DNA of 64,000 nucleotides from Glandiceps talaboti (Eukaryota; Hemichordata; Enteropneusta; Spengelidae), in assembly GCF_964340395.1 (NCBI RefSeq), contig NC_135555.1, positions 23,191,225 through 23,255,224 of the forward strand. Direction: 5' to 3'. The notes beneath the pieces are model-generated. The model ran no database searches. It saw nothing but the letters and a program-made list of their open reading frames with translations, and was not told where the DNA came from. Made by a program: the position numbers and the translations under genes. Shown here piece after piece: positions 46,801 to 61,842 of this stretch (positions within the stretch are counted from its first letter, which is position 1; each line of letters begins with the position of its first letter).

Positions 46801-49800
46801 ATTCGGCAGAAGCCAACCACAGTCTATTTTATGTCATAGACTTGTAATTTTAATGACCATTCTCTGCATTGTTAGAACTCATTTTTCCATCCATTGAAAA
46901 AAGTTCAAAAGATTAAGGGAAGACATAAACGAAGTAGCATTCGTTTTTAAACCTTATCAATAAACGTTCGTTCAACATCAACTTGTCATAAGCGCAATCA
47001 TGTATGATTCGAGCGTTGTTATGTTTGAGAAGATAAGCTGTGTGAAATCACACGGCGAAGATAAATTGTTGTTGTTTCATCATCTAATACCCAAAGGTGG
47101 TGGGAACTGATTGACTTGGAGAGTGTGAACGTGATTACAATTGTCAACTATATTTACATTGCAATTGTTTCTACTCTCCCTGTCTAATGATGTGTTCACC
47201 ATAAATAAACGAGGACTGACTTAGAAGTCATTGTAATTGTGCTAACAGAGAGTGATATTGCTGAAAAGGCAATTAATTTATGATCAGCGCAATTAAATGA
47301 TGGAAAATACGATTTGAAAATAGCTCGCTTCATATGCATGAGTGTTGTTGATCACTGATAGTACAAGAAGTGTTTCAGTTTGTCACGTACTAAAGCGAGG
47401 ACATTGTGATGATGATTTCCGATGTGCCACTCTTCTGTATTAAGTGTAACAATTCTGCAGTTGTCAATGAATCGCGGATATTATGGTGTAGATTTTATTT
47501 CTTGAACAAATGACAGTATTTTAATCCATGAAAACTACAACAACCTGTGTTGCTATCTGTTCAAACACTGTATAATTTTATATTTGACGACACAAGTGAT
47601 TGTTAAAACAATGTTTTATAAACAAGCATCTCTGATGAAATTTTCGAAGTTTATGAACAGTTTCATTATATTAGGCTTGGATGTAACAACTGTCTGTCAA
47701 GTTATTATGCTTGTTAAATACAATTATAGTACGATTTGTCTTTCCCTGTGGTATTTCAGGTGGATGAGATATGTGATAACACGAATCACCCATAACTTAT
47801 TTCGCGTATTATGCGTTCTTTTTAACACTAAAAGCAATCATATATATAACGCCTATTGTATCTGGCCCAAGGATATGTTAATACTAGAGATATGATATTC
47901 ATTTTTAAATGTTTGATATTAAAATGAACCCCGCAATGACACTTTATAGTTTAGTACATGTTAAAACATATAAATCATCTACCAAGAGAGTACCTTTCCA
48001 TAAAATGTATCGAAGGGTATTTAACCTTGAACTGGATATGGGCCTTATGGCTTTATCTGAAAAAACCCACGACAGTTAAACAAAGGATGGCAATTCATCT
48101 AACCCGTCATATATCAAACAGAGTCACCTTCTTTGATAGGTTCATCACCAGTTTGAACATTACCTTTGCTGGGTTAAGCAAATGTGACATGGACACGACC
48201 GAAGGTTATGGAGGTGGGTGTGTGATCTTCATCTTAGTTTGTTTACATGCGAACTCACGCAGGTGATGTCTGAGAAGGCAGTCAGAATAAATTATGACAT
48301 TCGAAAGTTATGTCAAACATAAATAATGCAGACACAGACACTAAAATATTAAAAACTAAGTATCGAAGTCGTTAAAAACCTGAAAGGATAACCATAGACA
48401 AGCTCCATTTAGAGTTGCATGGAGGACGGAAAGATAATGATGGGTATGATAAAACGAGTGCAGGTCAGGGTAGGAAGTAAACGCCTTTTTCCTGATGAAA
48501 AACCATGTTCGGACGACAGATTAGTAGAAGTTGTAAATTTATAGCAGTGTTTTGTCCACTTACAATACGGTATTCCTAAGCCAGATTAGTGCGTCAGTCT
48601 TTAGATCTTAAGAATCATCTTATTAGTGTAGCATATACAACGATAGTTATATTGTGTTAAATAGATACGGTTACCGTAGCAAATAATGTTATTGCTTTTA
48701 TGCATATTTTATTGATATGATAATACATGACATGTCATTCATTATCATCACGTGCGCATAAAGTGCGCACGCCAATTTTTACCTTTTCTGGCAGGAAACA
48801 AGAATAATTTTCTGGTCGTTGTTGAACGTCACGACAACGTACGTCCACGCCATTGCTTTTGTGGTGCCCGCTCAGACAACGAATCAAGACGTTCGTCATC
48901 GCCAATTGTTTCGCCCACCTTGCAGAGATATAATTGTTAAATTATTCTCCCCTTTTTTGCTTCATTCAACCATAAAATATACTTATCTTGAACTCGTAGC
49001 TAAAAGGTTCCTCAGTCGTATTACCTAATATGAGCAAAGACAATATTGGGGAATAATATCGAAATACCAATCTTTTTTGTCATTGTCTGACAGTATTTCT
49101 TGCCTATGTACGTTAATATGACACCAAGATAACTAGAACCATATTAACTGTGGATTAAGTTCATACCTTTAAATATGTCCTACAAGCATCTTACATACTC
49201 TTATTTCACTCAACGCTGAATAAGATAGTGTATATATATAGAAATTCATGCAGTGTTTAAGCACACCGTCAGTAATACGCACAATTGGTGTATTGGGTGG
49301 AGACAAAAGCAATATATGCTTCGTTGTCCTGCTTGAGTGCTAAAAGTGCGTTTTACAAATTTGTTCCTGGAGAAAATAATAAACGACACGATATGTTTAT
49401 TTTACCATAGGTAATCTAATAACATATTCTTTAGAATATGGGCTGTGTCGACTTATCTTTAAAACCTATGCGAGGAGTAAGCATTCATGGAAATTGAAAG
49501 AAGTACAGGATGTCCTTAATTCAAATCAAGTTACAGTAATGCGCATAGTATTCGTTTGGTCACGATAGGCAGGGACAATAATGCTTTGGAAAAGAAACTA
49601 TTCGTTAAGCCATTTATAGATTTGACATTATGTTGTATGGTCTTGATTAAAATGACAAAAGCTCGGTTCTGTTGAATTAAAAGTTGAAATCTCTCAACAA
49701 CATGTGAACTACTTGTCTGAATGACAAGGATCTTAACGTGATTTGTTATAAAACGTACTACATTGTACACACTTCAAGACGTTTCTTTTGAACAACAACA

Positions 49801-50673
49801 ATACATGATATACATTTCTCTGATATTAAAATATTTCATTGTCGTTTTCAAATTGTTAATACTTGTTAGCAATCTATTCTTTGTACAATTTGATTATTTC
49901 TTATTAAATGCTTCTAATGAAAACGGAAGGAACATATGTGCATAATATAATTGATTGAGTGGAACTGATCATCCAATTCAAACTAAACCAGGAGAAATGT
50001 CCTCTAAGATTCAGTGTCAAGGTCTGGACAACAGTACGCAAAATCACGTATTTCAAACTAGAGGCGATATAAACACATTTGATGATATATCATATTTGAA
50101 CTAGACAATTCTTCTAAACCAGTGAACTGTGTCTTTTATGTCAATTTTAAAGACTGATGTCGATATGTTGATGTAGAAACTATTACGATTCCACGTCTGG
50201 CGTAGGTAACAGGCAGCAATTCAGGCAGACCAGTAACATATGTTAACAAATGACACTGGACAGCAGTTTTATTATTTTAAATGTGATTTTAAAAAGAATA
50301 TAACGCAAACCAACCGTAACCCCTTGCTTTGACGCCTAACTAATTCATTTGATCAGAAAAGGGTCTCACGAGGACGTCTGCCTTGTTCACTTCTGTAATA
50401 TATGATTTTCCAGTTGGTTAAGCAAGTGATTGAAAAAGTTTTGTATTGGACGATGAAGGAAAGTGTCATTAAATCTGTTATGCATCAAAATAGTTATTAG
50501 GAAAGCGAATAAATCGACGGATTCAATCAGAAACATGGTGAACTACGATGAAGGCTCGGCGATTATTGCGATCGCTATTATCAGAAGCATCCTGTCTATA
50601 ATTTACCGAAGTCGAGCATGTCACACTCTCTTGCAAGACTTGTAGTCACAGTCACATCCACCCACGTTCGTTC
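43875..50673. other. Glycine receptor-like gene, intron 3, left part
   Basis: First 6.8 kb of a 10.8-kb intron (43875-54668). It contains a run of C at 45239-45252 and otherwise AT-rich unique DNA. Open frames of 102-103 codons at 47584-47895 and 47958-48266 show no recognisable domain and no splice support. Confidence 0.6.
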
Positions 50674-50740
50674 GTATGTATGTATGTATGTATGTATGTA
50701 TGTATGTATGTATGTATGTATGTATGTATGTGTGTATGTA

Positions 50741-50771
<31 letters not shown>

Positions 50772-50908
50772 ATGTATGTATGTATGTATGTATGTATGTA
50801 TGTATGCATGTATGCTGTATGTATGTATGTATGTATGTATGTATGTATGTATGTATGTATGTATGTGTTTGTTTGTTTGTTTGTTTGTTTGTTTGTTTGT
50901 TTGTTTGT
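50674..50908. repeat. (GTAT)n-(GTTT)n compound microsatellite in intron 3
   Basis: GTAT array from 50674 to about 50864 with GT-rich patches near 50731-50752 and a GCATGTATGCT interruption near 50805. It then switches to GTTT units (50867-50907). Confidence 0.97.
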
Positions 50909-53900
50909 GTGTTGGATAGGTATCTATTTGGACACATCTGCGGGGTATATCATAGATAGATAGGTACTAATCGATTTGAGTGTTATTAATGATGTGGTTA
51001 TTCATGACGTTTCTTCAGAATATACTAAAATCAACATAAAACGTGATAAACACATGATGGTTACTCTTTTTGCCGACTAGCTTCATTTTATGCTGTGCAA
51101 ATTTAAGTGAACTTTCAACAGAGATGTTTAGAGTCAGATGAGATTTATTACTAAGCTATTCGGATGTGCGAGCAAGAATTTGCCAGCTTTTTTATATATC
51201 AATGTTTATGTTCTCCCATGGTGTTTGATGTCACGTTACATTTCCTTAAGCTATTCGACCATGTATACCATCTTTGTGTACCATAAATTGTTTCATTTTT
51301 ATAGTTTGTGTTGACAGGTCAAAAAATATTACCCAATAAAACTTTAAATGTGTTCCACAAGACATAATAATGTCTGGGGCATCATTTATCTATATATTGT
51401 AAACATTGGCGATCAGCGTGTTTTCTCAGCACGTACAAAACATTACATGATTATTCATAACATTACCTTTTGCTTTCATGGTTCATTTTTTTGTTTTATT
51501 TTTGGTTTCGTAGCTAATTTTGGGATTTTTTTTTATATAAAGCAAACGCCTTTATGCCCATCTACTAGGTTATTATGTGAATGAACATAGCTGTAAGCTA
51601 AATGCAAAGAACGAACTATGGGAAAGTACAGCAGACAATGTAAGGGTAGGGTGAAATATTTATAACACTGTATAATCGTCTGACACATTAATATGTGATG
51701 GTGGCAAATATATTGATTATATTTTATTTAGATTGATGTATCACGATGACCAAGCTAGTATCCCAGTATTTTGAAGATAATATTCAGTGGTCAGCCAAAG
51801 AAAATACGAGTGACCTTAGGGGGACCCGTCTCGTCTAGCGACTCGTACTAGTAACAAAACATGTGATCACGTGAATGTTTACGGTTGAATGAAGGAAATG
51901 TTGGGAAATAATACAAGTATACCTTTTGAAGGATAATTTATAAAAAATAAGATGATTAGGAACGTTTTGACTCGTATTTTTAACATCGCAAAAACCAATG
52001 ACGTAGACGCGATTTGTACAACAAGAGTATAGCAAGAAATATTTTTGTTCGAACGCTTTAAACCTGGCTTGTGTGTTGTAGTATGTTTGATCACACAACG
52101 ATTTTCGCTCATTAGATTGGAACGATCTAAATATCAAAACTACGAGGAAATCGGTCTACAGTCAATTAACAATTCTGAGACAAGATGATGTCGTTCTTTA
52201 ATGAGCATCATGCCACGCAATGGCCTTTTAGGATATATCTATATTATCCTATAAACAGACTCTACAAAGTCAACCGTTTACCCCAGCTGATATAATAGAT
52301 GTTGGTCATGAATAAGACACAATTTTACTGAATATTTAATGAGAGTTTCTTTCACTGGAAAGATTCATTCACAGTCTCTGGACATTAAGCTCTCTTGGGA
52401 CTTTATATTCTGAAACATAGAGATATTAAACTAGTATTGGGCCAAACACAAAATGTTTCATGTTAGAAATGAAAACTTCCATTTTAGGAAAAAATGCATC
52501 AGCGGATATTATTTCACCTGACGTATGAACCCACTGGTCTTATAGAGTAAAAGCTGAAATGTAGAAGTTACCATATTATTCACGGTTTATTGAACCTAAA
52601 GGTGTATGTAATAATTAATCAAGTTAACTAGCTGCACTGATTGCAATTATATAATAAATAGATCGATAAAGTGTAAATCGACAGAAGAGGATTATCAAAT
52701 TTCAAGTGTTATGACAAGGAAACCTTTTAATCGATTATACGTTGATTAAATTACATTTATTTGTAATTACTACATACATACCAACTCCTTCACGTTGTGT
52801 ACCTCATTTATGTGTCAGTCAGGTTTAACCCATTTCGAGGACATGGATGACATCGACGGGGTTCATTCACGAAGTTGTTCAAATGAGTTTTAAACGGCGT
52901 TGGATTTGCACAGGAAATTTAAACATATTACTAAGATACCTGACGTACGGTAGCAATCTATCCCCCCAAATGCATATCTACTTTGTCAACATGTTTTCTA
53001 ATACTAATCGCGTTGTTACTAGTACTCAAGATTTTAAGTTTCATTTGGAGGGATTTGATGAAATAAGACTTATTTTTGTGTGAAATATTCTCTTAAAGAT
53101 CGCATTGCTTTACATATTATTTAGTCTGTTTGGTGTTCATTGTTGTCAGAATGTACGTTTACCGAAATCCCGTTTTTAAATACAATTTATTCGTTCCCCC
53201 CCTAATATTTCACATGTATTTACTTTAAGCAAGTATATTTGACTGCCATTTAATAAGCTTTATTATCATAAAACACACAAATAGGTAAACTGTCAGTATA
53301 AAATGAATTTTGAGTTAATCGACATTTCCGAATTCCAGTCAGTCTGTAATTAGCTGTGACTTGTACGTGACTATATCTAATTTTCGATTGAGTACATTTA
53401 GATTTATTCATTAAGCGATTACATTTCCTATTGCCAATTTTGATTAATTTCCTGTCAGACATTTTCGATGGTCAAAGGTTATGGAATGACTTTTTAATGA
53501 TCAGCGGAACTCTTTTGACCATTGAGTAGTTTGACAAAATATAATTATATCTTTAAGACGTGGAAAATATTAGAAATGACAATAATGATACTCAGAACGT
53601 CAGACGTTTATCATTTGTTTTAAAGATTTCAACTTTTTGTGCCAGTGCATGTCAGAGACCCTTATGACATTTCTTGACAATGGAATTAGCCTTCGTCTCA
53701 TTTGCCTTGTTTGAACAAATTAACTCAAATTAGGATTAGGTCTGATCTTGTTTCTGTCTGCATAAACCGAATATTATATACTTCTATCTGATTACAAGAA
53801 GGATCTTTCCATTGTTCCCGCCTAACATGCGTCATGCTAGGCCTAATCGTCGCTGTCGGTTTCGCTTCATGGCACACGAATCTGAAAGATGACTAAGTCT

Positions 53901-54668
53901 AGGTTATATAGCTAATCTCCAGTTGTAGAATTCCCGTTGGAAATGGGGAAATTGCAGTTTGACAGTACACAATGGAGTCGTGATCTTGATTCAGATTCAA
54001 GATAAGTTCAGCTTCGAAAATTAGCCAATCTCCCAGTTGTATGATTTTGCGTTGTGTTTTACAAAAAAAACCGTGATAGTACATATTATTTTACAAGTCA
54101 ACAGTAGGTTGATAATACATCAGCTTCTCCTTGAAATCAGATCTTCGAGTGATATTTGCAGTCATACGTACAGTGGATTTCGATATATAAATATCCATGA
54201 CTATATACAGACACAATATTCATTGTAATCAACTGCTTTGCCGCGTCGCACTTTGAAAACATGCCTGAACATGTGCTTAAGCAATCGGTTTTGAAGAGAT
54301 ACATGTACACGCGTGTTGTTTTGCTTCTTATAAATTACAATCTCCGTACAAATTAAACCTTTAACCTTACATCTAACAAATTTCTTTATTACTATCTGCT
54401 ACATTGAGAATACATTATTTAAGTTTATTATAATTTATTTAAAGAAGTTGAATAACAAAAAGACCGCTTCGAATTCCTATTTTGTAGCCTAACCCAGCTG
54501 GAAGTATTGATAGAAAAATACATCTTTCAAAGGAAACACTTAAATAAATAACAACCTGAAGGTTGTTGTAGCGATTGGAATGTATCCTTTAAAAGTTTAT
54601 AATGATAATAAACATGACGCAATTTAATTCATATAATACACTTAAGGCCATTTTATTTTTCATTTCAG
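50909..54668. other. Glycine receptor-like gene, intron 3, right part
   Basis: AT-rich intronic DNA ending in TTTTTCATTTCAG at 54656-54668. Nothing else is recognised. Confidence 0.6.
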
Positions 54669-54886
54669 GATTATGGAGCAACTTTCTTCATGAGACAAAG
54701 ATGGAATGATCCCCGACTTTCCTTCAATGGAACTACCACGATCGCCTTAAATAACAAGCTGCTTGACAAGATATGGGTTCCTGATCTCTATTTCATTAAC
54801 GAGAAAGATGGAAAATTTCATTCCATTACCGTTGATAACAAGCTTCTCCGAATATCCCCCAATGGCGATGTCTTGTACAGTATGAG
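54669..54886 (+). CDS. GLRA: Glycine receptor-like subunit, exon 4 (ligand-binding loops D, A, E)
   Basis: 218-bp exon starting DYGATFFMRQRWNDPRLSF and ending DNKLLRISPNGDVLYSMR. Phe and Arg in FFMR sit at the positions of Phe63 and Arg65 of human GlyR alpha1 (loop D). IWVPDLYFINEK matches IWKPDLFFANEK (loop A). KLLR and the Ser of LYSMR match Leu117, Arg119 and Ser129 (loop E). The pattern is nearer to GlyR than to invertebrate GluCl (LPDTFFPNEK, MYTQR) or GABA-A rho. The loop after NDPRL (NGTTTIALNN, with a possible N-glycosylation site) is about two residues shorter than in vertebrate GlyR alpha. Phase 0 at the start; the last two bases of Arg are completed in exon 5. Confidence 0.95.
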
Positions 54887-56576
54887 GTACGTGGAAAACT
54901 GATCATTTTGTCAACTTATTTGTTAATGAATGTGTTATTAATAGTGGAATAGTGATGCCTAATTAGGCGATAGGTGCCATAGAGGCCATATCAGTTGTGT
55001 GACTGAAATTGCATCTTCCTGTTTCTAAAATGAAATAGCAAAGTAATCAGATTGTGAAACAAGACATTTAACCCAAAGTTCAAGACAATACCATTAAGCG
55101 TAATAGTATTCTTCGATATCTTTTTAGCCTTTTTTAATCACAACGTTCCCTATATATGCACGAGTTGGATGATCACCATACGATAACTGATCCTGTCTGA
55201 AAGTTGTAATATAAACATGAACCTTTAAACTTGTTCTTCTGGATATTTTTTCACTGATATTACTTTTCTCGTACTTTTGAATTGTTAATAGCTTTTTTGT
55301 CGTTTCGTGGCGAACAGCAAAGTAGAAGATGACAATCACATTATAATTTCAAAAATGCAGTATATAGTATGGCAACACAATATGAATGGGATGGTATATG
55401 GTGGGCACAGGATTCGGTAGGAGTAGGAAGACAACCACAGATAAATGGAAGCAAAGGGGAAAATTTCATCCGGAAATCTATACCAGTAAAGGGGAGATAA
55501 TGGGACAGACCTTTTTTTGGGGGGGGGGGGTGGTGGGCAGGTAAATGCGGAGAAATGGATCTACCTATATACTCCTGTTTACATGTTTTGCCAATTCATC
55601 GGATAGAGTCATGGATTTAACAGAGGTGTCTTTGGCCTATGTAGAATTAGATGGATGTGATGGTTTTATGGAATACAATTAGGTTAAAGAGACCCAAATC
55701 TGATTTAGTGCACATTCCACTTTAGAAGGGATAAATCTACACTTTTTAACTTAACTTACGTAAAGTGCATTTGGACTGAGTGTTATCTTTAATAAGTTTC
55801 CCCGCTATTAATTGCATCTTTGCTATTACGCGACTTAACAACACTCTTCTGCCCACGTCTTATTTGAAGAGCTCCTTCAGTTTACGTAGGCTATCATGTG
55901 TAGCAACCAGACAAATGTTTATCCAGAACAAGTATAACACTCATTCAAAAGCTTCATATTAGTTTTGATAATGTTATTCCATTAAGGACGCCTACGAACA
56001 TTAAAATATCACGGGTGATCCTTTAGCTTCAACACCAATCTTATTAGAGGTCATAGACATTAAGAGTGCAAACTATATAAAATATAATTATACCAACAGC
56101 CAACACTGTAACTTGTGTAAGAGATATTTGCTCTAAAACAGTCAGACTCGTTTGATAAATGGATATCGATGTACAATGTAGTGGTATTTGCAATTTTTAA
56201 AGGCACGATAGTTAGCCACTATTCTTTACACCACGTTTTAGGTACTCGTTCACATGCATCGAAATATACATAACAATAAATATAATAATCTTTACTCGTC
56301 CAAAAATGTGTTGAATGGTTGCCACAAGAGCAGCCCCTGTATTAAAAAAGTAGGAGGAAACCGGAGTAACCGGGGAAAACCTGCGTTGTTCGACAGGGTC
56401 AAACTGAACACAAACACCATCATAAAAGTATTGGAATATCTCGAGGATACTTCTTGTTGATACATGTATAACATTATTATAACGTGACAAAGCAATGTTT
56501 GAAAATGTAATATTCTTAGGAATCCCTGTACATTCATTATTGAATTTCTTTGGCATATGCCATTGTCACCTTATGT
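54887..56576. other. Glycine receptor-like gene, intron 4, left part
   Basis: Begins with gtacgt donor. Holds a G-run at 55519-55530 followed by TGGTGGG. A 114-codon minus frame (56212-56556) has no recognisable similarity. Confidence 0.6.
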
Positions 56577-56592
56577 TGTTTGTTTGTTTGTT

Positions 56593-56663
<71 letters not shown>

Positions 56664-56741
56664 TTTGTTTGTTTGTTTGTTTGTTTGTTTGTTTGTTTGT
56701 TTGTTTGTTTGTTTGTTTGTTTGTTTGTGTGTGTTAGTGTT

Positions 56742-56778
<37 letters not shown>

Positions 56779-56781
56779 GTG
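56577..56781. repeat. (GTTT)n-(GTCT)n-(GTTT)n-(GTGTAT)n compound array in intron 4
   Basis: GTTT units (56577-56598), GTCT units (56599-56662), a second GTTT array (56663-56728), then GTGTAT hexamers (56745-56780). The GTTT-GTCT-GTTT arrangement suggests that a GTCT variant expanded inside an older GTTT array. Confidence 0.96.
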
Positions 56782-58125
56782 TCATTATGTGTGTTGTCTG
56801 AAAGCCACGTATTCTTTAAATCCATACATGCCACAATTGCAAAGACCCCACCTTAAAATGTTTCAAATGGATGTCTTGCGTATTTTCAGGTCGTTGTGAT
56901 GAATGTTAGGGTTCATTCTATTGACCTCGATTAACATGTGCTGGTTAGTATAGAACAGACTACCGACAGATAAAACGATTCTGATTTCCCGTGTGCATTC
57001 AAATGCAGTACGAGACACACTTGTGTAAGCTTAAACAAAATAACGAGAGCACGATTCTATTCAGGATTAATGTCCATCAGTAGTAACTGATGATTATTCA
57101 TATTTTAAAGTTGAATTAAGGAACTGTTGAATAACACCAGGAAAAATTATCTAGCTTAGTTAATAAAAAGTAAATTCCATTTCAAAATTGGACGATGAAT
57201 TTTTTGAGATGTGTGTGCGTCTATATGTTTATGTCTATATCTTTATGTCTACATGTTTCTAAAAGAAAACGGACTTTACGATTGACAGCCTTCTGGATAG
57301 TATAACGTATACCATTAAAGGTTTCCCAAATATTTATACCTAGTTAAAGTAGGTATCACATTTGTAAAATTCGTTGATTTAAGACGGATGCCTAATGTCA
57401 TCAGTGAATTTTTTGGCATCATTGACCATTAATCGAAACGTTTGAAAGTTGGAATATCAAGTTAGCCTCTGGTATGAAAAATAAATTGTCAGCAACATTT
57501 GCCATTTTTATTTCTGCAACATTCAAATGGTAATTCATTGAGTAAATTTATCAGTATTACACATTATTTCTGCAATGCACGTTCTTTCTGTGTTCATTAA
57601 ACAGTGGCGAAAATAGCTCAATGAAAAAGTTTGGAAGTCACGTGAGCATAAGAAGGCTTTCAGATAACTGATATATCATTTTGGAAGTCTAATTGCTCTT
57701 AGCACAATTGTTACATATTAAACAAGCAATGTGACATTCGTACTTTTAAACCTGAAACTCGATACTGGGGTGTTGTACATGTGAACACGTGTGTCCAATT
57801 CTACTCGTACATTATATAATGATGTACAATTTCCTTGTTATATGAAACTGCAGAGGATTGTCTCGTGTGGGCAACAACAAAAAAACAAAACAAAAACAAA
57901 AACAAAAAAACGTTTCGAAAGGTTCTCTCTCCCTCTCGCAAAGTATAGCTGTCTGTTCAGATAGGGCTTTCAGGGTTATCGCTCGTAAAGTTTGAAAAAT
58001 ATCAGTTGACTTCAAAATAATTCCTGAATTACTATGTACAACCGACGGCAAAAAATGCATTTTGTAACAAGAGCAATATATCAACTTGTACAATGTGTTC
58101 TAAGTGGTAAACGTTTGAATAAAAA
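56782..58125. other. Intron 4, middle part
   Basis: AT-rich DNA with an A/C-rich (CAAAAA)n patch at 57872-57911. No gene seen. Confidence 0.6.
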
Positions 58126-58345
58126 CAACAACAACAACAGCAACAACAACAACAACAACAACATGTATGTGTGTGCGCGCGCCTGTATGTATGTATGTAT
58201 GTATGTATGTATGTATGTATGTATGTATGTATGTATGAATGAAGGTATGTATGTATGTATGTATGTATGTATGTATGTATGTATGTATGTATGTATGTAT
58301 GTACAATGTATGTAGTGAGGGAGGGAGAGAGGGAGGGAGGGATGG
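58126..58345. repeat. (AAC)n-(GTAT)n-(GGGA)n cluster in intron 4
   Basis: AAC units (58126-58161), GTGCGCGCGC patch, GTAT units (58185-58312) with one GAATGAAG interruption, then GAGGGAGGGAGA-type units (58316-58342). The arrays are contiguous. Confidence 0.95.
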
Positions 58346-61300
58346 GTGTATGAATGTACGTACTCCTGCATATGTATTTTTGCCAGTTTCTGTATGTATC
58401 TGATTGTGTATGTATATCATTGACACATATATTATCCCAATCAATAGTTAGAGATCATGACGTACATTTTGTATATATTTTAGTCATATCGCTGTCCATC
58501 ATTCGTCTTCTTTGGAAAGGATGGCATTGTCTGATTTTGACGTAAGCGCGTCAACTTGATCGAATTATAATGTTTGAAAAGAAAATGAGAGCAGCGTATA
58601 CCTTTTACTTACCCTTACGTCAACCCCAGCCTAACTACTAGGATGCCTCGAGGTGTAAAGTGCATTACAAACTCTTAACGGTTATCACAATTGATTTTCG
58701 ATAGACGACCAATTTCAGCACGTCAAACGAAAATCAATGGATCTAATCGTTTGTAAACTAGACAGAAAGATAAACCGTCCAGGGCGCATTACATAATGCA
58801 TTACTGAGCTGCTCATCAAATAAAATCTATTGCGAAAAGTGGTCAATCAATGTCATTTATGACGCAAAGAATTGAATGTTGATGAAATCGTTTCTCTGTA
58901 CTATTTTAATCTGAACAAGGTAGTTGACATATATTGAATTTTAGCAAATGAGAGAGACCTGGAGTTCTGTTTGGCTTCCGGTTTACATGAATATTCGATT
59001 GATATTGTTACGCCTCAGCATGAAACCGACACATAGTTAGTGTCGTCTAGAGTTATGATTCTTATATCACTGGTGCGTAAACTGATTTGTTTAAAAAAAT
59101 GAAACCAGTCGCACCATGACCCGAATTTTCTTAAAATGTGCAAATAAGTGTTATTTCGATTTTATTTTATAAGTAGCCATAAAATCAATCATTTTCTATC
59201 GTATATGTAATATATATGAACCAATATTGTGAGGTACAATGGGTTCCTGTTAAAAATCAATTTATGTATCTTTTTTTTTATCTAATCATGATTCCAATTT
59301 TAAATTAATAAAAGTAATAACAAGAATCATGTCAATGGAATTAACAAGTATTAAATAGCTTATTTCTCTTTTAATTATTTATGAACAATGTAAGACAATA
59401 TTATTTAAATTTCATAGCATGTAATGTTTGTCATCTGCAAGTTGAAACAGTTTCTCTCAAAATGGTATGCGCGAGCTCCTGTTTTAGTTCAAATTCTCCT
59501 TATTCAGGCTATAGTAATAGGGGAACAAATAGAAAAGAACAGGTATTGTTTGGGAATTGGCAAAAAAGGTGCATATTATATTTTTCATTATTATTTCCAA
59601 ACCTCGTTATCCAAGACAAATTACTAAGTACTCAGTAGTGAAAATAAAACAAGATGATATCAACCCCATTATAGTAAAGTGTGAAGAGAAATGAAATACA
59701 TAAGTGCTATTCCTGGGGAAAAATTCCATTTACAGTAGATCCTTATAACTATAGAAAAATCTGACTGAGCACTAATAATCGTTAGTCAACATTCCCTGTA
59801 GAAAACACATTACAAAATTGTAATTTTCTGTATCATAATCGTCCTAATAAATCTTTACTCGCCAGTAGAAAACAAATAATATTATATGTCGCCCAGCATA
59901 GACTGGCTTATATATATTGACTTTAAGAAAACAGTACAAACATATTAGTATCAAAAGACTTGTTATTAATGATCTTTTGTCATATACCATGTCCTAAAAA
60001 CAAATCTATAGTGTCACAAATGACCATTAGTTACGGACGATCTATGGTAACAGATTGTCTTTCTCGTTCAAGTGGGTTATTTATGAATGATTAATGATTC
60101 AATGACATTTGCAATACCTTTCAAGGGATTTTGAAAAAGAAATATAACCATCAACGATCAATTTAGAATGCAATTATTCTCAAACAGTGGAGGAAAACAC
60201 TGTTTATTTAGTCCCTGAAACTCCAATGTGGAATTAGGTATTCTATAAACAGAGCTAATGAAACGATTATGTACCGAGAATCTAAAAATAGTATAACAGT
60301 AATTTTGCCCTTGGAAATAGTTTTTATTTCTTCAGTGACCATTTCAAATGTCATAGAGTAATACAAGTATGCCAATGGTAAAGCAATCGACCAACCTCAT
60401 TATGCAGCAAGAACGCTCATCAAAGTTCAATTGGTTCTGGGGACATTCTTCAATGGACGCAAAAGAGAGATATATTTTTCTCTCCTCTGTTTGCAGCTTT
60501 GTTTTGTGATAGTTTTTGTATTTGTACATTCACATTTTCCCCTTGTTATATGGACCTGAAGCCTGAGAAATAAACAACGCAATATTCGAATTTAAGGAAA
60601 GACTTGAGTGAATTGGCGTGTGAAATAATTGTCACTATATAAGACATAACTATGATATTTTCGAATGATGGTACATATTTGTTGTTCAAATTTATAAATA
60701 TTTCGTTTCCAGTCAGTCAGACAAAATGGTACAGAAATGTACAGAAATACACAGATAATCAAACACCTTATAGGACTTTACCATATCTTTTCATTTCACC
60801 ATGATAATTGTACTTTTTACAAATACCACTGCATTGTCTAATATACATATTACAGAAATAGAAATATAAAGATTTTCTACATAATCCTCACCAACACTTT
60901 AAAATCCCCATTATTTTACATGTGACAATATTGCCCCGGGCGTCAAACATGACGCCAGATTTGGCACAAAATTCTATATCGTGAAAACATGATGATTCAT
61001 AATACATACATTAGTTTGCATAACATATGGATTCATTAATTTTATATTGGTAATGTTGAAGTTCTTCTAATATTTGGGCCTAATCTCATCTAGAATTAAT
61101 GTGTTATCTCAATTCATGTGATGAGCATCCCGTTTATTCAATAATGTACATCTGCTAATCATATCCTCAATCTTTTTAGATTCTAAGTCAAGAATATCAT
61201 TAACTTAATGAAGATAAACAATAGTTTCAGTTATCTCTACAACATATATTTTGTTATATCCTGAATAAACCCTCTTATTGCTACTTCGTATACAATTTCC

Positions 61301-61842
61301 GTTTATGTTGAATTGAACAGTACATGTACAATAATTGATAATCATATTCAATATTAAAGTCAATAAAGGCTTCATTTCATCACCTGGTCCGACAAAATTT
61401 TACAAACAATATTAAAGCTATCGTACGGCAAGACATTTAAGCGTAATACACAGCTAAATCCCACATGCCTGTTACAGGCTTACAATAGGCTTTCCACAGC
61501 TATGAAGCCATTCACTTGCACATGTCCTGTGTGGCTTGTCCTGTGTGCTGTACCAGACATATCTCATTCCTGTTGCTACAATTTCTTGGCAATTCATACC
61601 ATTAGGAGGTTGTCACACACTGATTACTGCTGTTTGTAATGTTCATTGCAGTATACCTTGTTACAATGTGAATGAATGCTTTAGATATGATAAAATAAGA
61701 TTAACCCAAGCAAGGAAAAATTTGGAAACCTTTGTAAGATTTTTGGCAAGGTAGACGACGTTCCATTTCAGATTTACTACCTTCAATTGTATGTGATACA
61801 ATGATACTTTACTCATGACACTTAATGTTTACTCTTTTCAGC
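58346..61842. other. Intron 4, right part
   Basis: AT-rich intronic DNA with no repeats of note. Frames of 85 codons at 59381-59638 and 72 codons at 61536-61754 are unsupported. Confidence 0.55.

Noticed and set aside
47584-48266. Two consecutive plus-strand frames of about 100 codons in intron 3
   Set aside because: They lie in an intron, have unremarkable composition and no known motif.
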